DNA of 64,000 bases, from contig NZ_KK211167.1 in the NCBI RefSeq assembly GCF_000620705.1, forward strand, positions 1 to 64,000, read 5' to 3'. Below are positions 26,423 to 33,585 of this stretch, one piece after another. How positions within the stretch are numbered: position 1 is the first letter of the stretch; every line of letters begins with the position of its first letter. Under the pieces are notes generated by a model, which was not told the DNA's origin, searched no databases, and saw only the letters and a program-made list of their open reading frames with translations. Position numbers and translations under genes: made by a program. This DNA comes from Nocardioides sp. URHA0020. Its GTDB lineage: Bacteria; Actinomycetota; Actinomycetes; Propionibacteriales; Nocardioidaceae.

Positions 26423-27592
26423 ATGCCCGCGTCCCGCCTGCTGCCCTCCGACGAAGCCGTCGACCTGATCGGCCTGGTCCGTGACCTGGCGACCCGCGAG
26501 CTGGCCCCGCTGGTGGCGCGTGCGGAGCGCGAGGAGCAGTTCCCGCGTGAGGTCTTCCGGGTGCTCGGCCGGGCCGGGCTGCTCGGCCTGCCCTATCCCG
26601 AGGAGTACGGCGGGGGCGGGCTCGCCTACGAGGTCTACCTGCAGGTGCTGGAGGAGATCGGAGCCGTCTGGGCGAGCGTCGGCGTCGGGACCTCGGTGCA
26701 CGCGCTGAGCTGCTTCGGACTGGTCACCGCCGGGACCGAGGAGCAGCGGCAGCGCTGGCTGCCCGACATGCTCGGTGGCGAGCTGCTCGGTGCGTACTGC
26801 CTCTCCGAGCCGCACGCCGGCTCGGACCCGGCCGCCATGACGACCCGCGCCCGGCTCGACGGCGACGAGTACGTCATCACCGGCGCCAAGGCCTGGACCA
26901 CCCACGGCGGGCACGCCGACTACTACAAGGTGATGGCCCGCACCGGCGACGGGCGCAACGACATCTCGTGCTTCCTCGTGCCGGCCGACACCGACGGGCT
27001 GGTCGCCGACCCGCCGGAGCAGAAGATGGGTCTCACCGGGTCCGCGACCGCGACGATGCGCTTCGACGGCGTCCGGATCCCCGTCGAGCGCCGCCTGGGC
27101 GCTGAGGGGCAGGGACTCAAGATCGCGCTGGCCGGTCTCGACGCCGGCCGGCTCGGGATCGCCGCCGTCGCCACCGGGCTCGCCCAGGGTGCGCTCGACC
27201 ACGCGGTCGCCTACGCGCAGAGCCGCGAGACCTTCGGCGAGCGGATCATCGACCACCAGGGCCTGAGCTTCGTGCTGGCCGACATGGAGGCCGCGGTCCA
27301 GAGCGCCCGGGCCACCATGCTGCACGCGGCCCGGCTCAAGGACCAGGGCCTGCCGTACGGCCGCGAGGCGTCGGTCGCCAAGCTCGTCGCCACCGACAAC
27401 GCGATGCGGGTGACCACCGACGCCGTCCAGGTGCTCGGCGGCTACGGCTACACCCGCGACTTCCCGGTCGAGCGCTACATGCGCGAGGCCAAGGTGATGC
27501 AGATCTTCGAGGGCACCAACCAGATCCAGCGGCTGGTCATCGGCCGCTCGCTCGACCGCGGCGACTCCGGACGCCTCCACCGCTCGACCTGA
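26423..27592 (+). CDS. acyl-CoA dehydrogenase
   Basis: A 389-residue FAD enzyme that alpha,beta-dehydrogenates acyl-CoA. It has YCLSEPHAGSDPAAMTT and GAKAWTTHGG in the flavin-binding middle domain, then YAQSRETFG and VLGGYGYTRDFPVERYMREAK, and the catalytic Glu in IFEGTNQIQ near the C-terminus. Chain-length preference cannot be read. It stands alone on the plus strand. Confidence 0.92.
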   Translation: MPASRLLPSDEAVDLIGLVRDLATRELAPLVARAEREEQFPREVFRVLGRAGLLGLPYPEEYGGGGLAYEVYLQVLEEIGAVWASVGVGTSVHALSCFGLVTAGTEEQRQRWLPDMLGGELLGAYCLSEPHAGSDPAAMTTRARLDGDEYVITGAKAWTTHGGHADYYKVMARTGDGRNDISCFLVPADTDGLVADPPEQKMGLTGSATATMRFDGVRIPVERRLGAEGQGLKIALAGLDAGRLGIAAVATGLAQGALDHAVAYAQSRETFGERIIDHQGLSFVLADMEAAVQSARATMLHAARLKDQGLPYGREASVAKLVATDNAMRVTTDAVQVLGGYGYTRDFPVERYMREAKVMQIFEGTNQIQRLVIGRSLDRGDSGRLHRST

Positions 27593-27654
27593 GGAGCCTC
27601 CCCGGGTTGTGGACCGTCGGTGCCGCCGGTTAGGTTGCAGGTCTCGTCACCAAG

Positions 27655-27672
27655 GTGTGACCTGGATCACTC
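27655..27672 (+). promoter_or_regulatory. CRP/GlxR-like site upstream of the amylase gene
   Basis: GTGTGACCTGGATCACTC matches TGTGA-N6-TCACA with one mismatch in the last half-site base. It ends 12 bp before the amylase ATG, so a bound regulator would more likely repress or affect a promoter overlapping it. Confidence 0.45.
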
Positions 27673-27683
27673 GGGAGTTCCAG

Positions 27684-30461
27684 ATGCGTCTGCTGCTGCG
27701 CACCCTGTCCGTCGTCGTCGTGCTCGCGGTGCTGGCGCCCCTCGCGCCGGCCGCCGCCCACCCGCCGCGGCACGGCCATCCGTCGGGCTCGGGCGGCCGG
27801 TACGCCGGCCACGCCCTGCGCACCGGGCTGACCGACCAGGACTTCTACTTCGTCATGGGCGACCGGTTCGAGAACGGCGACACCGCCAACGACGAGGGCG
27901 GCCTCGGCGACGACCCGCTGGTCAGCGGCTTCGACCCGACCAGCAAGGGCTTCTACAACGGCGGCGACCTGGCCGGGCTGCAGTCGAGGCTCGACTACAT
28001 CAAGGGGCTCGGCACCGACGCGATCTGGCTGACCCCGATCTTCCAGAACAAGGCGGTGCAGCTCGAGGACGGCCCCTCCGCGGGCTACCACGGCTACTGG
28101 ATCACCGACTTCACCAAGGTCGACCCGCACCTGGGGACGAACGCCGACCTCGCGGAGCTGGTCGACGCCGCGCACGCCAAGGGGATGAAGGTCTTCTTCG
28201 ACATCATCACCAACCACACCGCCGACGTGATCGGCTACGAGCAGGGCGACCGGACGGCGTACGTCTCGAAGGACGTCTCGCCCTACCGCACCGCGAGCGG
28301 TCGGGTCTTCGACGACCGCGACTACGCCGGCACCTCGCGCTTCCCCGACCTGGACCCCGCGACGTCCTTCCCCTACACGCCCGTGCTCGACCCGGCGGAG
28401 CGGGACCTGAAGGTCCCGGCCTGGCTCAACGACCCGACGATGTACCACAACCGCGGCAACACGACCTTCACCGGCGAGGACAGCCAGTACGGCGACTTCT
28501 TCGGCCTCGACGACCTCTTCACCGAGCGGCCGGAGGTGGTCGACGGGATGACGGACATCTACCGGAGCTGGATCGGCGAGTTCGGGATCGACGGCTACCG
28601 CATCGACACCATGAAGCACGTCAACGACGAGTTCTGGCAGGCGTTCGGCCCGGGGATCCTCGACTACGCCCACCGGCACGGGAAGCGCGACTTCTTCATG
28701 TTCGGCGAGGTCGCGCTCGACGGCAGCGACGCCGCCGCGAAGAGCTTCACGTCGCACTACACGACCCACGACGGCATGCAGGCGATCCTCGACTTCCCGT
28801 TCCAGGACGCCGCGCGCGGCTTCGCCTCCAAGCGGCTGCCGACCCAGCGGCTGGCGGACTTCTTCGCCAACGACGACTGGTACACCGACGCCGACTCCAA
28901 CGCCTACTCGCTGCCCACCTTCCTCGGCAACCACGACATGGGCCGGTTCGGCTCCTTCGTCACCGCCGACAACACCACCAACGGCGAGAGCGCCGACGAC
29001 ACCGAGCTCCTCGCGCGCGACCGGCTGGGTCACGAGCTGATGTACCTCTCGCGCGGCAACCCCGTCGTCTACTACGGCGACGAGCAGGGCTTCACCGGAG
29101 CCGGGGGCGACCAGCTCGCGCGGCAGACCATGTTCGCCAGCCAGGTGCCGGAGTACCGGGCCGACACCCAGATCGGCACCGACCGCACGGGCGCCGACGA
29201 CAACTTCGCGACCGACCACCCGCTCTACCGCTCGATCGCCGACCTCGCCGCCCTCACCGACCGCTACCCGGCGCTGCGCAACGGCGCCCAGCAGGTGCGC
29301 CTCGCCTCCGACTCGACCGGGCTGCTCGCCTTCTCGAGGATCGACCGGCGCCGGCAGCGCGAGTACGTCGTGGTGCTCAACAACAGCGAGCAGCCGGCCT
29401 CCGGCGCGGTGCCGACGTACGCCCGCAACGGTGGCTTCTCGCGGGTCTACGGCACCGGCCCGGCGCACCTGCGCACCGACCGCAGCCGCAACCTCGCGGT
29501 GACGGTGCCCGGGCTGTCGACGACCGTCTACGCCTCGGACGCCCGGATCCCCCGGTCCCACCGGGCGCCCGACCTCAGGCTGCGCGCTCCCCGGCCGAGC
29601 GAGGTCTCCCGCGGCCGGATGCACGTGGCCGCGGACGTGGCGGGCTCCTCGTTCTACGAGGTCACCTTCCAGCGCCGGACCGGCCGCGGCCCGTGGCGCA
29701 CGATCGGCACCGACGACTCCGCGCCGTACCAGGTCTTCGACGACGTCAGCACGCTGCGGCCCGGCACCGGGGTGGAGTACCGCGCGGCGGTGCTCGACAA
29801 CGCCGGTCACACCCGGGGGACCGCGCCCCGATCGGCGCGCGTCCCGTCGCCGACGATCCGGCTCGCGTCGCCGGCCGGCCCGACGGTCACCGCCATCGAC
29901 CCGGTCCGGCTCGACGCCGCCGTGGACCCCGAGCGGGCCACCCAGTCGGTCACCTTCCAGCGACGGCTCGGCTCCGGCGCCTGGACCACTCTGGGCACGG
30001 ACACCTCCTCGCCGGCCTACACGCTCAGTGACGACGTCTCGGACCTGCCGATCGGCACGGCGGTGACCTACCGCGCGGTCCTCCACGAGCGCTCCCTGCC
30101 GGCCGTGACCAGTGCACCGGTCACGGTGACGACCGCCGATCCGGTGCCGCTGCGCGACAGCGTGACCGTGGCGGGCAGCCTGCAGTCCGAGCTCGGCTGC
30201 CCCGGCGACTGGCAGCCCGACTGCGCCGCCGCCCACCTGGCGTTCGACACCTCGGACGGGCGGTGGCACCGGACCTTCACGCTGCCGAAGGGCGACTACG
30301 AGTGGAAGGTGGCGATCAACGACTCCTGGACCGAAAACTACGGCGCCGGTGGTGCCGCGGGCGGCGGCAACCTCGTGCTCAGCGTCCCGGTCGGCGGCGG
30401 CACCTACGTCTTCACCTGGGACCAGGTGACCCACGAGCCGAGCCTGGCGCCGGCGGGCTAG
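27684..30461 (+). CDS. secreted GH13 alpha-amylase-family glycoside hydrolase
   Basis: A 925-residue exported enzyme with an N-terminal signal peptide (RLLLRTLSVVVVLAVLAPLAPAAA). The catalytic barrel spans about 45-570 with YHGYWITDF, nucleophile Asp308 in GYRIDTMKH, acid/base Glu342 in FGEVALDG and Asp418 in LGNHDMG. Two similar Ig/Fn3-like repeats follow (about 640-720 and 730-820; both contain VTFQRR and a later DDVS). The last ~95 residues resemble a starch-binding X25-type module (DYEWKVAINDSW). Likely breaks down extracellular starch or maltodextrin; the LacI regulator nearby may control it. Confidence 0.9.
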   Translation: MRLLLRTLSVVVVLAVLAPLAPAAAHPPRHGHPSGSGGRYAGHALRTGLTDQDFYFVMGDRFENGDTANDEGGLGDDPLVSGFDPTSKGFYNGGDLAGLQSRLDYIKGLGTDAIWLTPIFQNKAVQLEDGPSAGYHGYWITDFTKVDPHLGTNADLAELVDAAHAKGMKVFFDIITNHTADVIGYEQGDRTAYVSKDVSPYRTASGRVFDDRDYAGTSRFPDLDPATSFPYTPVLDPAERDLKVPAWLNDPTMYHNRGNTTFTGEDSQYGDFFGLDDLFTERPEVVDGMTDIYRSWIGEFGIDGYRIDTMKHVNDEFWQAFGPGILDYAHRHGKRDFFMFGEVALDGSDAAAKSFTSHYTTHDGMQAILDFPFQDAARGFASKRLPTQRLADFFANDDWYTDADSNAYSLPTFLGNHDMGRFGSFVTADNTTNGESADDTELLARDRLGHELMYLSRGNPVVYYGDEQGFTGAGGDQLARQTMFASQVPEYRADTQIGTDRTGADDNFATDHPLYRSIADLAALTDRYPALRNGAQQVRLASDSTGLLAFSRIDRRRQREYVVVLNNSEQPASGAVPTYARNGGFSRVYGTGPAHLRTDRSRNLAVTVPGLSTTVYASDARIPRSHRAPDLRLRAPRPSEVSRGRMHVAADVAGSSFYEVTFQRRTGRGPWRTIGTDDSAPYQVFDDVSTLRPGTGVEYRAAVLDNAGHTRGTAPRSARVPSPTIRLASPAGPTVTAIDPVRLDAAVDPERATQSVTFQRRLGSGAWTTLGTDTSSPAYTLSDDVSDLPIGTAVTYRAVLHERSLPAVTSAPVTVTTADPVPLRDSVTVAGSLQSELGCPGDWQPDCAAAHLAFDTSDGRWHRTFTLPKGDYEWKVAINDSWTENYGAGGAAGGGNLVLSVPVGGGTYVFTWDQVTHEPSLAPAG

Positions 30462-30480
30462 ACGTCTCCTCCCGGACTAC

Positions 30481-30520
30481 TTGACCGGTAAAGTGCGGCA
30501 GGCGTACTGTACCGGTACAG
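30481..30520 (+). promoter_or_regulatory. promoter with LacI-type palindrome over the -10 box
   Basis: TTGACC (30481-30486) and TACTGT (30505-30510) are spaced by 18 bp. A perfect 14-bp palindrome with a central CG, CTGTACCGGTACAG, covers 30507-30520 and overlaps the -10 hexamer. ACCGGTA is repeated next to the -35 box (30484-30490). The placement fits repression by the LacI protein encoded 300 bp downstream. Confidence 0.65.
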
Positions 30521-30549
30521 CGTCATTCCACAGAGCCCGAGGAGGAGCC

Positions 30550-30756
30550 ATGACGTTCGACCCCACCACCGCCAACCTGGCCGTCCGGGCCACCCTCGCG
30601 ACGGTCGGCAGCGCCCGACCGGACGCCCCGGTGGTCGCGGAGCGACCCGCCCGCACCCGTCGTACCGTCGCCGCCCGCAGCCAGGTGGCCGCCCGGCTGC
30701 ACGGCCTGGCCCGCTGGGTGGAGCCGGCCCAGCGGCACAGCTGCCAGCCCGGCTGA
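30550..30756 (+). CDS. small basic protein of unknown function
   Basis: A 68-residue protein, rich in Arg and Ala, starting MTFDPTTANLAVRATLATVG. The start is supported by a strong GAGGAGG ribosome site 6 bases upstream and by the promoter and palindrome at 30481-30520. A predicted amphipathic C-terminal segment holds RSQVAARLHGLARWVEP. I do not recognise a family. Position between the amylase and the LacI gene suggests it is a member of that regulon. Confidence 0.55.
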   Translation: MTFDPTTANLAVRATLATVGSARPDAPVVAERPARTRRTVAARSQVAARLHGLARWVEPAQRHSCQPG

Positions 30757-30788
30757 GCGTCACCTGGTGAGCGCCGTGCCGGCCGTTG

Positions 30789-30814
30789 GGCCGACCCGCG
30801 ATACTGGGTCGGCC
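30789..30814. promoter_or_regulatory. perfect dyad abutting the LacI regulator start
   Basis: Arms GGCCGACCC (30789-30797) and GGGTCGGCC (30806-30814) pair perfectly over an 8-base spacer and end at the base before the ATG. It replaces any normal ribosome site and could be an autoregulatory operator or an mRNA hairpin limiting translation. Confidence 0.5.
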
Positions 30815-31831
30815 ATGGCCAAGGTGACCCTGCAATCGATCGCGGACCGCGTCGGCGTCAGCCGGATGACGGTGTCCAACGCGTTCTCGCGCCCCGACCA
30901 GCTCTCCGCCGAGCTGCGGACCCGGATCCTGGCGGCCGCCGAGGACCTCGGGTACGTCGGACCGGACCCCGCGGCCCGCGCGCTGGCGCGGGGGCGCAGC
31001 GGCGCCGTCGGCATCATCCTCAACGACCGGCTCAGCGACGCCTTCGAGGACGCCATCGCCTCGGAGTTCTTCGCCTCGGTCGCCGACACGCTCGCCGACA
31101 ACGGGCTGGCGCTCACCCTGCTGGCGTCGAGCCGGGACGACTACGTCCCGTCGCGCGACGTCGCGATGGACGGCGCGCTGCTCTACATCTGCGAGCCCGA
31201 GTCGGTGGACCTCGCGTGGCTGGACCGACGAGGCCTGCCGCAGGTCGCGATCGACCAGGACAAGCGCGAGCACGTCGCCAGCGTCAACGTCGACGACCGC
31301 GGGGGCGCGCGCTCGGCGGCCCAGCACCTCGTCGACCTCGGCCACACCCGCATCGGCATCCTCACGCTCGCGAGCAACGCGGGCGGTCCGTCGCCCAGCT
31401 TCCCGGCCACGCAGCGGATGCTCGGCTGGGACGACGTCCTCGCCACCGCCGGCATCGAGCCGCAGGTGGCCACAGCGCCCTACCGGCCGACGAGCGCCGC
31501 CCAGGAGGCCGCTCGCGCCCTGCTCGACCGACCCGACCGGCCGACCGCCGTCGTCTGCTTCTCCGACTCCTTCGCCCTCGGGGTCGTCCGGGCCGCGGAG
31601 TCTCTGGGACTCTCGGTGCCCGGCGACGTCTCGGTGATCGGCTTCGACGACAGCCCGCTGGCCGAGGTCTCCCGACCGCCGCTGACGACCGTGCGGCAGG
31701 ACGTCGCCCGCAAGGGCGGACTGGCCGTGGCCTCGCTGCTGTCGGTGATGGGCGGGCAGCAGCCGGTCGACGACGTGCTGCTCCCGACCGAGCTGGTCGT
31801 GCGGGAGAGCGCCGGACCGCCACCGCGCTGA
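30815..31831 (+). CDS. LacI-family transcriptional regulator
   Basis: A 338-residue repressor. The N-terminal HTH is classical (VTLQSIADRVGVSRMTVSNAFSRPDQLS), followed by the hinge (ALARGRSGAVGIIL) and a periplasmic-binding-like sugar-sensing domain ending VSVIGFDDSPLAEVSRPPLTTVRQD. ATG at 30815 puts the HTH at the N-terminus; a GTG at 30767 is possible because the ATG lacks a clear ribosome site. Adjacent amylase and palindrome suggest maltodextrin or another sugar as effector. Confidence 0.88.
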   Translation: MAKVTLQSIADRVGVSRMTVSNAFSRPDQLSAELRTRILAAAEDLGYVGPDPAARALARGRSGAVGIILNDRLSDAFEDAIASEFFASVADTLADNGLALTLLASSRDDYVPSRDVAMDGALLYICEPESVDLAWLDRRGLPQVAIDQDKREHVASVNVDDRGGARSAAQHLVDLGHTRIGILTLASNAGGPSPSFPATQRMLGWDDVLATAGIEPQVATAPYRPTSAAQEAARALLDRPDRPTAVVCFSDSFALGVVRAAESLGLSVPGDVSVIGFDDSPLAEVSRPPLTTVRQDVARKGGLAVASLLSVMGGQQPVDDVLLPTELVVRESAGPPPR

Positions 31832-31855
31832 GGCGTCACCCCAGCAGCGGCCGCG

Positions 31856-32002
31856 TCACGTCGCGATGAAGAGGATCTCGTCGCGGCCGTAGGACATGCC
31901 CGGATGTGCGGCCGCGAGGTGCTGCTGGGTCAGCTCGACCAGCTCGTCCTCGTCCTGGGCCTTGATCACGTCACCGCACGGGCAGCTCAGTCGCGTCTTC
32001 AT
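31856..32002 (-). CDS. DUF1059-like small protein
   Basis: A 48-residue protein starting MKTRLSCPCGDVIKAQDEDE with the CPCG pair and a downstream QQHLAAAHPG. The arrangement C-x-C-G ... H ... H resembles the DUF1059 family of small metal-knuckle proteins. It is too short for usual gene finding. It lies between the convergent LacI gene (stop 24 bp away) and the TetR gene. Function unknown. Confidence 0.65.
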   Translation of the reverse strand: MKTRLSCPCGDVIKAQDEDELVELTQQHLAAAHPGMSYGRDEILFIAT

Positions 32003-32032
32003 GGCTCCAGGGTAGGGCGCAGCAAGAACGTG

Positions 32033-32608
32033 TTACAGGTCGGTCGGACCCAGCACCCGTGCGGACAGCGCGACGAGGCTGGCGGCCAGGTCGTCGGCGC
32101 TCGGCCGGTCCGGGCCGTCGTCCTGCAGCAGCCACGCCCGGACGACCCCGAGGAACCCGGCGGCGGCGTACCGCAGCACCGCCGGTCCGGCCGCGGGCGT
32201 GCGCTCGGCGAGCCGGTCGACCAGCCAGCTCTCGACGGCGTCGCGGGAGGCGGAGAACGCCGTACCGCTGCCGATGGTGCGCTGCCAGGACGCGCGCTCG
32301 GCGCCCAGCTCACCGAGGAATCCGACCAGCAGGCGGTAGGACGCCTCCGGCCCGTCGCACGGCGACTCCCCGCTCGCGCGCTGCTCGGCGTGCAGCCGGA
32401 CGAAGCGCTCCTCGATGCCGGCGGCCGCGACCTCGTCGAGGCTGGAGAAGTGCTGGTAGAAGGTCGGTCGGCTCACGCCGGCCTCGGCGCACAGGGCCGA
32501 GATCGAGATGTCGCGCGGGTCCCGGGTCCGCATCAGGGCACGCAGCGCCTCGGCGAGCTGGGTGCGGCTGCGCTCGACGCGCAGGTCGGCGCGAGTATCT
32601 GACGTCAC
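32033..32608 (-). CDS. TetR-family transcriptional regulator
   Basis: A 191-residue regulator starting at GTG. Its HTH covers about residues 11-57 (SRTQLAEALRALMRTRDPRDISISALCAEAGVSRPTFYQHFSS), followed by a helical ligand domain. It is divergent from the PAP2-type gene at 32728, and a perfect 14-bp palindrome lies between them, so that gene is the probable target. Ligand unknown. Confidence 0.87.
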   Translation of the reverse strand: MTSDTRADLRVERSRTQLAEALRALMRTRDPRDISISALCAEAGVSRPTFYQHFSSLDEVAAAGIEERFVRLHAEQRASGESPCDGPEASYRLLVGFLGELGAERASWQRTIGSGTAFSASRDAVESWLVDRLAERTPAAGPAVLRYAAAGFLGVVRAWLLQDDGPDRPSADDLAASLVALSARVLGPTDL

Positions 32609-32686
32609 GCTCGCCCCTCCTCCCGATGAGTCTGCCGTGCGGTGCGGGTCGGACCCAGTGTGGAGCGGATCGCCCGCGCACGCTAA

Positions 32687-32700
32687 CTTACACTTGTAAG
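32687..32700. promoter_or_regulatory. TetR-type palindrome
   Basis: CTTACACTTGTAAG: perfect 6-bp arms around CT, 27 bp upstream of the PAP2-type ATG and 78 bp upstream of the TetR start. TTACA/TGTAA half sites are typical of TetR-family operators and fit control of both genes. Confidence 0.65.
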
Positions 32701-32727
32701 AGTTGTCGGAAGGACGGGTACGACGCG

Positions 32728-33585
32728 ATGTCGGTGAGCACGGCGGGGCGCATCTCCGCTCGCCGTACCCTTAACCTCGACGTGGCCCGGGAGTTCGCCC
32801 AGGTGCTGCTGGCCTTCCTCGCCTACAACGTCGGCCGGATGCTGGCCACCCACGACCTCGGTCGCGCGAACGCCAACGCCCACGGGGTCGTCGACGTCGA
32901 GCGGTGGCTGCACCTGCCCGCCGAGGCCGCCCTGCAGGACTGGGCTCTCGGCCACGAGTGGCTGATCGAGCTGGCGAACCGCTACTACGTCTCGGTGCAC
33001 TTCCCGCTCACGGTCGGCGTCCTGGTCTGGCTCTACCGCTACCGGCGCCCGACGTACCGCTGGGCGAAGCGCGCGATCTTCACCGCGACCGCCGTCGCCC
33101 TGGTGTTCACGGTGCTGCTGCCGGTGACCCCGCCGCGGCTGCTCGGCTCTCTCGGGATGGTCGACACCGGTCACGCCGGTGGCATCTCGATCTACCAGGC
33201 GCCCGTGCTGGGGAGCATGTCGAACGAGTACGCCGCGATGCCGAGCCTCCACGTCGGCTGGGCGCTCCTGGTCGCGGTCGTGCTCGTCTCCGCGTGCCGG
33301 ACCCGCTGGCGCTGGCTGTGGCTGCTGCACCCGGTGACCACGGTCCTCGTGGTCGTCAGCACCGCGAACCACTACTGGATCGACGGCATCGCCGGCTCGG
33401 CCCTGGTGCTCGCAGCGCTGTGCCTGACCCGGCCGGGCACGACGCTCCGGGCATGGCCCCGGGCGACCGGCGTCGCTCAGGCCTCCGCGTCGAGCGCGGC
33501 CGAGACCCGGCGGTGGGCCTCCCAGATCTCCTCGGGCAGCCGGTCGAAGGCCTTGAGGTGCGCCTCGCGGAAGCCCATCTCCTGA
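32728..33585 (+). CDS. PAP2-superfamily integral membrane protein
   Basis: A 285-residue polytopic protein of the phosphatase/inositolphosphotransferase (PAP2, Aur1-like) type. The active-site elements are partial: AMPSLHVGWALL corresponds to the PSGH-type motif and ANHYWIDGIAG to the last histidine motif. The PSLH form is typical of inositolphosphotransferase-like members. Six hydrophobic segments are visible. Its last 109 bp run antisense through the end of the convergent PEPCK gene, so the ~36-residue tail is unusual and may not be conserved. Probably regulated by the divergent TetR protein. Confidence 0.8.
   Translation: MSVSTAGRISARRTLNLDVAREFAQVLLAFLAYNVGRMLATHDLGRANANAHGVVDVERWLHLPAEAALQDWALGHEWLIELANRYYVSVHFPLTVGVLVWLYRYRRPTYRWAKRAIFTATAVALVFTVLLPVTPPRLLGSLGMVDTGHAGGISIYQAPVLGSMSNEYAAMPSLHVGWALLVAVVLVSACRTRWRWLWLLHPVTTVLVVVSTANHYWIDGIAGSALVLAALCLTRPGTTLRAWPRATGVAQASASSAAETRRWASQISSGSRSKALRCASRKPIS

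Noticed and set aside
27630..30434. 934-residue open frame antisense to the amylase gene
   Set aside because: Same GC effect; low-complexity composition and no start context.
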